A stretch of DNA of 64,000 nucleotides from Didymodactylos carnosus (lineage: Eukaryota; Rotifera; Eurotatoria; Philodinida; Philodinidae): positions 1-64,000 of the forward strand of contig CAJNOQ010000126.1 in assembly GCA_905250885.1 (NCBI GenBank), read 5' to 3'. The translations under genes and the position numbers were made by a program. Shown piece after piece: positions 1 through 11,205 of the stretch (position 1 is the first letter of the stretch; each line of letters opens with the position of its first letter). A model generated the notes under the pieces. It searched no databases. It saw nothing but the letters and a program-made list of their open reading frames with translations, and was not told where the DNA came from.

Positions 1-180
1 GAATCGCGATCTTGTCGCGAACTGTTTCCGGACACAATCGCGAATTTTTTCGCGGAACGCGCAAAATTCACGAATATGTGCGTCCGCGATAGCGATTCAA
101 ATTGGGTATTGCGCGGCAAGATCGTGACAAGATTACTATGGCTTCGCGACGCGCAATGAAGCGCGGATTCTACTAGGGAT
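1..180. other. CpG-rich, TCGCGA-rich patch at window edge
   Basis: The first ~175 bases are much richer in G, C and CpG than anything around them and carry many TCGCGA/CGCG palindromic words. Two stretches resemble each other in inverted orientation (GATCTTGTCGCGA near 8-20, CAAGATCGTGACAAGATT near 118-135). No reading frame is convincing. It may be the end of a repetitive element cut by the window edge, or a regulatory patch; the sequence does not decide. Confidence 0.4.
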
Positions 181-330
181 AAGTAGTTCGAAAGAGAATA
201 ATTTTTTCCATTGAATACATGTGTTAAAAATGAAAATTTAAGATTGGATCCTTGAAAATCATTGTGGTTTTCTAAAGATCCACCTTAAAATCTTCTAGCA
301 TTTACTAATCATTCAGCGCAAGCGATAAAT

Positions 331-484
331 AAACAGATAATAAGATATAAGCCACCTTTATCATAATGAAAAACATCGCTATTTTCTGTTAAAAACGTTT
401 CGTCTTTATTCAGAAAACGTCTCTAACAGGACAAAACGATATTTTTCATTATGATAAAGGTGGCTTATATCGTATTATCTATTT
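331..484. repeat. Foldback / MITE-like element with ~48-bp inverted arms
   Basis: Arm 331-378 is repeated in reverse complement at 437-484 with about three mismatches; the inner 35 nt (344-378 against 437-471) differ at one position. The 58-nt spacer has weaker inverted repetition (CTGTTA...TAACAG). It encodes nothing. The form is that of a non-autonomous DNA transposon or foldback. I see no clear target duplication. Confidence 0.7.
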
Positions 485-1927
485 TGAAATTTCTCACCTT
501 AAAAATGATTCGATAAATAAATAAATAGTACTTTTAGATAAAAAACATGAACGCTTTTAAAAGACATTCAATCTCGATTCTCTCAAGTTTCAACTCAGTC
601 AGAGTACTTTAGAAGATCCACACCTAACTTTCACGATCGACGACAGATGTCGAAACACCAGATATAAATAGGCTATTCACTCTTCTCACATTCAATCAAC
701 AATATGTTTCGTTTTCTGTAACACATGAATTGTAACTATTTGGTTGCTACGCTGATGGGTATACTGCTTCCTCGTACAACTAATTCACTTCTCCTTTTTA
801 ATGCTCAACAATGGAAACCTAGCACATACGGAGATGCTTCTTTTCGGAAATGTCATTCCTCGATGTCATATGTGGCAAATATCTAATTTTCATAAAACTC
901 CAAATGTGGGTTTAACAGGGCTACAAAATTCTACCGACAAATCCAAATTACCGTTTATTATACGGATAAATGCCAAATGTTTTGACTTCGACAAACCGTT
1001 TTACACACCGTTACATAGGAACTTGTTTGCGCCATTTTGTTTCAAAATTTTTCCTGAACTTTTGGAAGTTCCCCTCGCCAAAAACAGAACATTTTCTGGG
1101 TTATCAAGTGTGCTGAATCTGAAAAAGCACTTTTCAGCAACTCAAAACCAACTCTAGTTTTTTGTTCCGGGGATATGGATCTATAGGAGATCATGTGTAC
1201 TAGGGTCGTACGACATCTTTCAGGTTTTTTCTCTTATGCCCATTATGCGCCAATCAAGTACAATCGAGCAGTTTTTTTAAAGTATTCCTTGGACCCTTAT
1301 TTTCGACAAATTATTTTCATTTTGGTTGAAGGTAGAAGTTAGCAATATAGAAGTTAGCAGTATGTTAACGACACAATCTTAGAATTAATCTCATGCTGTG
1401 TTTTCTGTTATTTGTAGAACGATGGCTTTAATGAGAGATTACCATCACATGTAGTTGTACAATCTCTGATTTCTTACTAATGAGAGAACGTTTGCAGGTG
1501 ACAAATCAGTTTTTCTATGTGAACAATATCGCTATAGATAATCAATGGTGCTGTTTTCAGACCTTAGAGTGGGAGGTGCTTTTAGAAGTTCGGAGACATA
1601 GTTTCTAGTAAACTGTTTTTCCAGCAGCAGTTTTTTGACAAAATGGCTTTCTAATCTGACGGAGTTGTAGAGCAAGAAGATTCGTACCAATACTCTTTTG
1701 TCTCAGATGAGCAACGATTTTGCAAAAAAAAAAAATTCAGACATGACATTTTGAGTGTAATCAGTAGCGCTTAATATGCTGTCACTGTATTTATTACTTA
1801 GTAGCGCTTACGCTACTCTGATTTCATCGCCTGCCGAGATTATTATTGCTTAATTGTAAATTCTATTAAAATTTGCTTTTTTCATCTTTCAGAGAAAAAT
1901 GATATTTAATTTTTGAATAGCGTTAAT
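485..1927. other. Intergenic stretch upstream of LIN54-like gene
   Basis: AT-rich DNA with no supported gene. A 118-codon open frame at 801-1157 has no recognisable domain and no splice context. A TATA-like GATATAAATA lies at about 660-669. A polypyrimidine-AG acceptor (AG at 1891-1892) precedes the LIN54-like start by 35 nt, with a 5-codon upstream ORF in between. Confidence 0.4.
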
Positions 1928-4196
1928 ATGGCCTCATCTTTTACTACTCCACCAAGAATTATTTTAATACCATCCAATAACACAAGCCATTCTTCTTCGT
2001 CCTCATTAAATGTTGCGAATGGTACTGCTTCTTCTAATAACCAAAAATGTTCTCCAAAAGTTGTTATTGCACATTCAACAAAATCTCTCGCAACATCAGT
2101 ACGTAATGATTTATATAAACAAGCATCGTTAAGTCAAGGATCTCTTTTGCAACTGACGGCTGGAGGACAAAATATTACTGTACAACAACCATTTCATCAA
2201 AATATTCAACAAAACAGTATCGATCATCAACAATATCCAGCCCATATAAAACAAATCATACAAATGGCAAGAATAGTTTCATGTTTCTTTTTTGCTCCAT
2301 GTTCAATTCGAAGAACTTTAAACAGCCATTGCCCTTCTTAATCAATGCTTTAAACAATCGTCATACTACAAAGTATTCAACGAATGTCTTTTTTTTTCAG
2401 AATCCAATGCTAAACGACTTAAACAAAAGAAAAGGCAGTGATCTTCTACAAACCAGACCAAATCAATCGTTATTACCCAATCTCACTTCAAATACGAAAA
2501 ACAATGATATTAGTACCAATTGCACAAATACATCAATTCCTGAAACATTTGTGGCCACGATAAGACGTCCAACTCCAGTTTCATCTTCTTTACCCGCGTC
2601 TAATGTCACGTTTGTTCCACCAACATTTATAAACGCGAAGAATTTATCTAACAGTAGATAACAAATATATTCATAATTCTACAATCTAGCTTATTATTCT
2701 ATTTCCTTTAGTGTACCGTATACAAGATTCAAACCAACAGCAGCGAAAACAAATTGGTCTTCCACCAACAAGTCTTATGGTTTCAGTGAGTTTTTCCCTC
2801 TTTTTGTAAAATCAACTTTATCGTTTATTCTTTCTATTTATATCTTGTATAGTTACCAGTTCAACAAGATTCAGACCTAAAAGAAAACATGCACACAAAA
2901 AATTTTCAAAACAATTTTGCAAGTACTCCGTCATCATCATCGTTTACTCAGTAAGTTTTTTCTGTCAACAGTCAAATAATATTTCGATATAATAATTTTG
3001 TCTTCTTCTAAACAGACTAGCTTCAGCTGAATCACATTCAATTCGTCAAAATCGTAAGCCGTGCAATTGTACAAAATCTATGTGTTTAAAATTGTAAGTT
3101 TCTTGTTAAAATTGTCTCATCTCTTAAATTAGTCTATTTTTAGATACTGTGATTGTTTTGCAAATGGCTTTCCTTGTCAGAACTGCAAGTGAGTTACATC
3201 TTTTTTATTGTTTTATTATTAACGTTACTCTTTGTTTCAGTTGTTTGAATTGTCATAATGATGCCAGACATGAAGAAGATCGATCGAAAGCAGTAGCAAC
3301 TACATTAGAACGAAATCCAGATGCATTTAAATCTAAAATGAGTAAAACAAGTATGTAAACAGATATTTATATAGAGAGAAATAGTTTGAACAGCTGGAAA
3401 TAAGATTTAATCTTGAAGTAAACCCTGTCAGAGATGTAAAGATAGGCATAAAAAATGATAGAAAAAGGCTTAAATAGGTGATAATTGGAATATCAATTAG
3501 GTGACTTTGACTCAACTTCAGCTTTCATTTTCAACTGAGCATTTTTAACGGAAAATATCTGTGCGTTTAGGCAATCAAGGCCTGATGCTGCAAAGTCGAC
3601 ATCTGAAAGGCTGTAACTGTAAGAAATCAAGTTGTCATAAAAAATATTGTGAATGTTATGAAGTATGTGCATTCAGTTTTGTCTCAATAGCGAGTTTTTG
3701 TCTTGTCATGTCTCTTTTTCAGGCAAAAATGGCATGTACATCAGCTTGTAAATGTGTTGGATGTAAAAATACAGAGGAATTGAATACAGGAACAAAATCC
3801 TATCGTTTGGGTAGTGATTTGAAGCCGAAAACTCAACAAACCACACTTGATCAAATACCACGATCTGGACCACCAGCTGAAAGGTAAACATATTACATAA
3901 TAATAATTTTCTATAACTTATAACTTCTTTTCGTAGTGGTGTTCCAAATAATGTTTTTAATATGGAAGTGACAGAAGCTTTAGCATCGTGTTTATTAGCT
4001 AGTGCACAACAATGCGAAACAAATCAAATGAATGATTTGGAATCACAACAAACAATACTAGAAGAATTTCAACGTTGTATGAACGAGATAGTTCAATCAG
4101 CATTAGGAAGAACGTGTATGTAGTTTTATAACGACTAAAGTTGTACCAATAATCTAGCTTATTTGTTTATTTGTATTAGCACTATGGTTTGAATGA
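1928..4196 (+). CDS. LIN54: LIN54/tesmin-type CXC (CRC) DNA-binding protein
   Basis: LIN54 is the DNA-binding subunit of the MuvB core of DREAM/MMB complexes and reads CHR promoter elements of cell-cycle genes. Exons: 1928-2275, 2401-2653, 2712-2785, 2853-2950, 3016-3093, 3144-3188, 3241-3350, 3571-3662, 3723-3883, 3937-4115, 4180-4196; 484 aa. The first half is low-complexity Ser/Asn/Gln. Two Cys-rich CXC motifs follow, with [17 protein letters not shown] in the first and [18 protein letters not shown] in the second, joined by the family spacer RNPDAFKSK. The tyrosines before each Cys-x-Cys (KLYCDC, KKYCEC), which insert into the DNA minor groove in human LIN54, are present. The C-terminal ILEEFQRC-type helix matches the family. 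If the last GTATGT is not spliced, the protein ends at 4123, three residues shorter. The start is the ATG at 1928, not the TTG five codons earlier. Confidence 0.9.
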
Positions 4197-4796
4197 AACA
4201 AAACAATACACAATTTATTTACTTGGTCAGATTCTTACAGTTAAACGTATTCTTTCGTTTTTCTCTTTAATAATTAAGCTCTCGATATATAGGAGTGCCT
4301 GTGTTGAATTTTTTTTCGTTATGTAAAGTATTTTATACGTTTTTTTACACACACACACCATCTGTTTGTTTGATATTTAGTGTAGAAATAAGACAGAAGA
4401 AAATAGCATAGCTCATAGTGAGATGTTAGCCAGTTTTTGGAACTGTTCCGTCAGATCCATGTATATATTATGCTATCAGTCATTCTTGCTGTTATGATTA
4501 TTTCTGTTAAATATTTGATAATTTCTATTTTTGTATTGCAATGAGTGGTAAATAGTTGAAATATGTGAAAGAAAACTATTCTTTTATAAATTTTAAAGAT
4601 ACATACTCAATACTTTTCGACAGTTCATAAATCTATTCTCGTTTGTATTATTTGTTTCGCGGTGATATAAAATAATCTAATTTTTGATTGGATCATTTTG
4701 TCATTATTTTGAGTGACTTCATCTATATAATAGAATAATGGATTTTTTTTATGATGGATTAATTAGACATCCAGACACTTATTTGACTTATTTAAG
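4197..4796 (+). other. LIN54-like 3' UTR and intergenic gap
   Basis: AT-rich, including a short ACACACAC run near 4347. No coding potential. ECHS1 starts 600 nt after the LIN54-like stop on the same strand, too far apart to suggest an operon. Confidence 0.4.
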
Positions 4797-6984
4797 ATGA
4801 CTGCTGTTTCGAAAAGTTTTTCTCGTATTTTGTTCAGTTGTAATTCATTATTAAAAGTTAAAAATGTCACCACACCATTTGTTGTACGATTATCATCAAC
4901 TGAAACAGTAAAAGGTAACATAAATAGGGTGGGTATATAAATCAAATTAGAAACATTTAATTTTGTATGTTTTTTGTTTTGTTTTAGAACATGGTAAAAC
5001 AGACCAGTATCAATATTTACTGACGGAGATTAGAGGTGAAAAACAAAATGTTGCACTTATACAACTCAATCGTCCAAAAGCATTTAATGCTCTATGTGAT
5101 GGTCTCATGAAAGAAGTATGTAAATAACATATGACGTAAAAGTCTTTGAAGTAATATCGAGCCTCATTTCTCATCGACGAAACGTATGAAGTTTTTTTGT
5201 TTGAAAAGAAAAAAGACTGGAGAACAACAGACCAAAAAAGATTTAAATTTGAGCCTCCATTTGTTGTGATCAAATTCAAATACGAAGCAACACTGAATAC
5301 ATCTTTGCAATTTAATTTTTCAATACTTTTCCCCGCTGGTTTTGCGGTGTCGCGTGTTTCGGAGTCTGAACTAAACATAATCACAAATAAACCTTTGCAA
5401 GCTCTATTCAATGGTGTATTTGAAGTTTAGTTTTGATTACGTTTTTTATATGAAAATTCTATTTTTTTTTTCATCAATTGGAATATCGATTTAGCGCAAA
5501 AATGAGAAAAACTTTTCTTTTCTCTTACTTTTTGATGCTTTTGTAAATGAAGTCATTTACAAAAGAATCAGAAAATAAGCAAAAAAATTTTGAAAGATAT
5601 CCTTTTGATAGAGATTTTTACAGTCTATCCAATGGTTTACTTCATTTATGTCTAATAGGTTTAGGAGTGGTATTATTCTCGAATAATTCTTTTTTTTTTA
5701 GTGTTGCGGAGGAACCTTTTAGGGTTAAACGAAAAAATGCTCTCGTGCAATGGAAATTGATTGAACAAAAAATTATTTCCTACATAAGTTTGTTCTCGAG
5801 ACTTTGTTCTTTTAAACAAAATAAAATTTCAAGCCAATCCTACATTTCGTCGCTCAGAAATAAGGCCTGACATTATTTCGAAGACTTTTTTGTATCGTAT
5901 GTTATTGTCTGAAAGTATCCCTATCGACAAATGACTTTTTTTTTGTTTTAATTTTAGTTAAGTTTAGCATTGGAAAAATTCGATAAAGATGAAAAAATTG
6001 GTTGTATTGTTTTAACAGGCAGTACAAAAGCATTTGCCGGTTAGTTAATTTATTTAAGTTTTTAACTATTTGAAATGCGTGCGGTTTGTTTTAGCTGGTG
6101 CTGATATCAAAGAAATGCAAAATAAAACTTTATCAAATGTTGTTAGTAGTAGTTTTCTTGATCATTGGGCACAAGTAGCAAAAGTAAAAAAACCAATTAT
6201 AGCTGCTGTTAATGGTTTTGCAGTATGTATACTTGCCTACTTGTATATTAGTAGAATAAACAAGAATTAATTCATTCAATATTTGCAGCTTGGCGGTGGT
6301 TGCGAAGTTGCAATGATGTGTGATATTATTTATGCTGGTGAAAAAGCAGAATTTGGACAGCCCGAAATAGTGATCGGCACAATACCAGGTACCATACTAT
6401 ATTTTTTAATAATATTTGCTGAAGTAATTATTTTTCATTATTTAGGTGCTGGTGCTACTCAGCGATTGCCTCGCTTTATTGGAAAATCAAAAGCAATGGA
6501 AATGGTACTTACGGGCAATAGAATCAACGCTCAGGAAGCTGAAAAACTAGGTAAATTTTGCACATAATCTTCAAGATTAGTGTAATTGTTTTACAAACTC
6601 TTTCCAGGACTTGTAAGTGGAGTATTTCCACCAGAAAAATTAGTTGATGAAGCAGTTAAAACTGCGGAAAAAATATCCAGTCATTCCTCACTAGTTGTTC
6701 AATTAGCTAAAGAAGCTGTTAATGCAGGTAAGCGAAAACTTCTTTTATTAATCAAGAATAGGAACTCAGTTTTGTTTCTATTTTAGCGTTCGAAACAACA
6801 TTGGCCGAAGGTAATCGTTTAGAAAAACGTTTGTTTCATACAACGTTCGGTTTGGTAAGTGAGGATGGACTCCTTCCATAACTCTAACTTTTTCATAATA
6901 AATATATTATATTTTTAGTCTGATCGTAAAGAAGGTATGACAGCATTCTTAGAAAAACGTAAACCAAATTTTACCGGTCAATAG
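4797..6984 (+). CDS. ECHS1: Mitochondrial short-chain enoyl-CoA hydratase
   Basis: Hydrates 2-trans-enoyl-CoA to L-3-hydroxyacyl-CoA in mitochondrial beta-oxidation and in valine breakdown. Exons: 4797-4914, 4988-5115, 5958-6039, 6095-6222, 6289-6388, 6446-6550, 6608-6727, 6787-6854, 6919-6984; 304 aa (human about 290). Residues 1-40 are basic, Ser-rich and free of acidic residues until the end, as in a mitochondrial targeting peptide. The crotonase fold follows: [22 protein letters not shown] (oxyanion hole), the catalytic Glu of GGGCE (about 158) and of FGQPE (about 178), and [10 protein letters not shown]. The C-terminus [17 protein letters not shown] is typical of the family. One oddity is GATQRL where GGTQRL is usual. 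Intron 2 is 842 nt, far longer than the others. An AG lies directly before the ATG (TTATTTAAG|ATG). Confidence 0.96.
5538..5565. repeat. Perfect 13-bp inverted repeat in ECHS1 intron 2
   Basis: CTTTTGTAAATGA at 5538-5550 and its reverse complement at 5553-5565, two bases apart. It sits in the unusually long second intron (5116-5957), which otherwise holds AT-rich sequence and short meaningless open frames. It could be the centre of an old foldback insertion that enlarged the intron. Confidence 0.55.
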
Positions 6985-9459
6985 ATGTTATAGGAACAGT
7001 TTTCTTTTAAAGTTTCAAGTATTCGGCTATTTTCATATAACATGGATTTTTTTGGTATTTTTTTTTAACGAAATCTGTTTTTTTTCTCTTCGATTCTTTA
7101 AATTTACACTGTGATGGTGTGATTATACACATTTTGCTGCTGATTTTATAAAAATATTTCTTGCATTATTGTAAAGATGATAAAGATACACAACCTAGTT
7201 GCTAGTGAGCAAGTGCAAAATGTCTTGAGATTGCACTGTGTTATAATTTACTGTATTATTATGGAAAATTCTGATAATAATAGGTATCACATAGTAAATT
7301 CTGATGAGCATAAACAACGAAAGGTAACAGGTGTAACGTGTGGTGCAATAGTCGAATAAAGAATAAAGGACAAAAGCATGATCTATCTGAGTTGCTCTTT
7401 CGAACCAAAAAGCAATTACTCAATCGACTTCTGGGAGTCATGATAACTACTTTAGACCTGTTTCTATCAGGTATCCTGCGCTATTTTGCGTGCACTGATA
7501 TGAGTTTCGTTTTGGCATTACCTACTGTTCTGGCCTCATTTGCATCCATTTTTATCTTTTAATGCTGATTTCTGTGCAATCGATTCTTGTCCAGCCTATA
7601 GGTTAAGTATCTGCATACTGAGAGTACCAACAAAAAACGAGAGCGAGCGGTGACTTATAGTAATAATCTGGTTAATAGATCGAGGATTAAAATAATTTAG
7701 TCTCTTGATTTAGCTCTTTTTTTTAAAATTTCTACTCTTTAGGTGATTAGGGTAATTTAATTTAATCAGAGCAAATAATTTCCTTGTTTCCATTTTACTT
7801 CAGACTATTGACTATCGGCGCCCACAATTTATGTAATAACTTTGGGGAATTCGCTTTTGTTTACTTACCTCGACACACCCGCTCCATAGCATACTCACTA
7901 TAGAGCTCAAGCAATCGGGAGAAAGAACTCTTATCAGACTAACCTTCTAGCTAGAGCTGCAGTTGGTAGATAGTAACAATATCGTTAACCATGCTAGAAA
8001 CTCGTCACGAGCTTCATAAACATCCTGCTTTTCCTCTTGCTTGAAACATTCTACTTTTTGAAATTTTTTCCTCTTTTAGTAAATTTTACGTACAAAGATT
8101 TGATTGTTCTGGTTTCTTTCTTTGAAGTTTCCAACTTAATAGTAAAATCCTGATCTATGACTCTAGTTGCTACTTTGATATTTTAAACTGTGCTATTTCC
8201 CTCAAAAAGAAAAATTCTGTGACCTGTTGAGAATCTACTTTTTATAATCCAAAGATGCAGAATTTAGTTCTCCACAAAACTACACATTTTAGTTCCAACA
8301 TTTTTCTACATCATATTTAAAGGTAGTTGTTAAAATACCGGTTTTTGAAACTACACTTGTTGATTCAGTTAAGCACCATATCGTGCATAAAAAACGTTAT
8401 GCATTAGCACATAAATATAGTTTTCAGAAAAGTTTGGATGGCGACCCGTCTTTCCTGTTTTATGTTTTTGCATTTAAAATTTGAAAGAAAAGTGTTGGTA
8501 ATATCGTAACCTTCATAAAAATTCTTAACGAGCATTTAAGAATTTTTATGAAACACCCTCCAGTTCTTTAAACTTTTCCGTGTTTCTTTTATACCTTCAC
8601 GGATACAAAACAAGAAGATGAATGGATAGACACGATTACCGCGCGATATTTTGTTAGACCACGGTAGTTCCGAATACCGTACGATAATCGCGGTTACCGG
8701 CGATATTTTAGAATAAAGCTCAACATGGATGAGGTGCAAATTCCAACGTACAATTTGTAACGTCTTTAAGCGACATCTCTTGCGGTGTATGTCTATTGCT
8801 TAAAAATGCATTCAACAACACACGAAAGAATAGAAATGATCTCTTGTCTATCATATTCGTCAGCTGTTGTTGGAAGGTAATTTCTTACCATAACGCCCTT
8901 AAGGTAATGCCTCTTCATCACGAGTGAGAGCACTGTCCCAACATGTTACGGTAAATGTGTAACAATGTGATACTAAAAGTGTGATAATGTCACGTTTTAC
9001 TGTTACATTTCGATACAGTGAGTGCTTTTGTTTTTCTATTTATATTTGACCCTGTCAAAACCAGATTGGTTTTTTCTTCTTACTGGCATTAACATTTGCT
9101 GAACCTAGAAAAATTTGAGAAATTTTATCAATATGTCTTTTTCACTAATCAGTTTAGAAGTATTGTCCCCATCGTTTTCAAGCAACAATCATAAATGATT
9201 TTAAAACAAAACTAATGTTTATGTCAATTGATTGCTTCTGTTACTTTTCAGTCTTCATATCCAACATTTTTACGAAGGGGAATTTGTTTGTTTCAGGAAA
9301 CTCAAATGAGATAAGATGGCTATCAAGTTGGTTTTGTTTGAATTTTTTGTAGATTTCTCAAAAATGGTTGAAACATGTCCCAAGACTAATGCTTTGAAAT
9401 AACAAATGTTTTAACCCATCTTTAGATATATTAAGTTCACCATTCAATGCATAAGTACG
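6985..9459. other. ECHS1 3' UTR and long intergenic region
   Basis: No supported gene. Tandem AATAAA signals at 7355-7360 and 7362-7367 could end the ECHS1 transcript. 8620-8720 is locally CpG-richer (TACCGCGCGATA, CGGTTACCGGCGATA). A perfect hairpin lies at 8512-8552. An AG acceptor (9424-9425) precedes the LysM gene start by 34 nt. Short open frames here (for example 7177-7562) show no domain. Confidence 0.4.
8512..8552. repeat. Perfect 17-bp hairpin, 7-nt loop
   Basis: TTCATAAAAATTCTTAA at 8512-8528 is exactly repeated in reverse complement at 8536-8552 around CGAGCAT. It is very AT-rich, isolated, and in no gene. It is likely a miniature foldback remnant; a structured RNA cannot be excluded. 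Confidence 0.7.
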
Positions 9460-10404
9460 ATGAGTAGTGTATCAAGCGAGCTCAACGATAATCTTTTTCC
9501 AGCACAAAATTTTCCATGTGAAAAACGTTCATTAAATGAAATAAATTCAACAAAACGAACTGATTATGATACTTTAGCCAAATCTCAAATCCATCCGATT
9601 CTCTATATTCAACATAAATTAGAACATGGCGAAACAATACAACGATTGGCACTCAAGTACAGTGTGAATGTATGGATGAGTTATTATGTACTGCAAATAC
9701 CTACTTGCTTTGTTTCTTTTATTAGATTCAAGAAATTAAACGAGTTAACAAGCTTTGGTCTGATTCAGAACTTGGTTTATTATTAAACGTTCTCATACCG
9801 GTGAGTACTAGTCAATTAGCTATACTTAAAACAACACTGCCAGCATTAGACATTGTACAAACATCATCACCAATAAGCAGTCATCGACCACAAGAATTGC
9901 CAGCGAGTAATGAAGATGATAATCAATCAGCCGTTAGTTCATCTATAAGTATAACATCTTTTGATAATAAAGAGCCTCCTTATCAAGATTACTTTTCGAA
10001 AATTGATCAACAAATTCGGGCATCAAAGAAATCTTTACAAACTCTTGATACTAAACATGCACGGTAACACTCCTTTATTATCTCAGACAATTTCTTCAGG
10101 ATTTCGTTTTTTTCATAGGTCAAGAATGTCACCATCATCTTCGTCATCCTCTTCAAGAGTCTCTGTTAGTTCTTCTCTTCTGGGCGATGAAGAAGATTCA
10201 TCATTAATACCACATAATGCACGTTCATTGTATCCATCAGCCGGAAATGAAAACACAAATTCACAGCATCATCGTCCATACAGAAAATCAATCTTGTCAA
10301 ATGACATTTTCGTTAATATTTCACAATCAAAATCTCGTAGTAAACAAGCTCGTGCTGCACTTGAACGAATACAACGAGAAAAAGAAGATATTTATGAACT
10401 TTGA
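9460..10404 (+). CDS. LysM domain protein (LYSMD1/2-like)
   Basis: A small cytosolic or nuclear LysM-domain protein; the LysM fold binds N-acetylglucosamine polymers in other proteins, but animal LYSMD1/2 functions are poorly defined. Exons 9460-9669, 9726-10063, 10119-10404; 277 aa. The LysM domain spans about residues 48-96: HKLEHGETIQRLALKYSVN, then IQEIKRVNKLW after the first intron, then IPV. The DYFSKIDQQIRASKK segment near residue 167 matches the conserved helix after LysM in LYSMD1/2. The C-terminal third is Ser-rich with a basic, Arg/Lys-rich end. There is no signal peptide or membrane segment, which argues against LYSMD3/4. The ATG was chosen as the first in frame after the acceptor at 9425. 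Confidence 0.85.
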
Positions 10405-11205
10405 TGTAATTTGTGTTTTGATCGATCATTCATTAAGCGGAGCATCCTTGATTGAACAGCCATAATTTAATTTGATCCTATAATTTTTCAGTAAAAATAT
10501 GAAAAGCTTACCACTGTTGAGGATGATTGTACTTCGATTTTGCTCCGTCTTTTATCTAAGTTAGTTTTATAGTTGCTATTATATACTTCTATTAATCATT
10601 TTATCTAGTGATTTCACCATCTTTATAAAAAGCAGTATACGTAGTTTTCTAAAATCAACCCTGAACCATATTTGTTGATAACAGTTTTGGTACTAATATC
10701 TATCTTTTCGATACAATGACAATGATAGATAAAAAGAGCGCACATTTAACCAAAAAGAAGCGTCTGTCTGATATTTTTGATACTCATATTTGACAGTGTT
10801 TGTTGAATGAGAACTAACGTTAGGCTCCATTCTTGTTGTACAATACACTAGACTGTATTGTTGTTTTTTTGATAATATGTAAATCAATTAATCATCTTCA
10901 CTTTTTGTGTTTCTCAAATAAATGAACTTAATGAACATATCAGACTCAATCATGGTCGCATTTCATTGTTACAACGTGAGCAGATATCAAAAAGTATGCG
11001 ATAATAGAATGGTATCTACTTTGCTTCTATTTTTGTAAAAATTTCATCTACTCGCTGTCTTTTTAATACTGTGTTAATAGTGTTGTTCTTTTTTGCACAA
11101 AACGTAATTTATTATTAGAAAAAAACTTTCAATTTGTTTTACTATTAGAATGAGAATATTATGTCTGACATGCAAAATTTGTTATGATACTTTTTACTTT
11201 TAGAT
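10405..11205. other. Intergenic stretch between LysM gene and L2HGDH
   Basis: No gene seen. An AATAAA lies near 10917. A TTTTAG acceptor (AG at 11202-11203) lies two bases before the L2HGDH start. I looked for an upstream L2HGDH exon that could carry a mitochondrial presequence and found none in a compatible phase. Confidence 0.35.

Noticed and set aside
801-1157. 118-codon plus-strand open frame
   Set aside because: No domain, no splice context, and composition like the surrounding non-coding DNA.
5010-5411. Overlapping open frames on both strands across ECHS1 intron 2
   Set aside because: They run across a real exon and its intron in other frames; no protein similarity.
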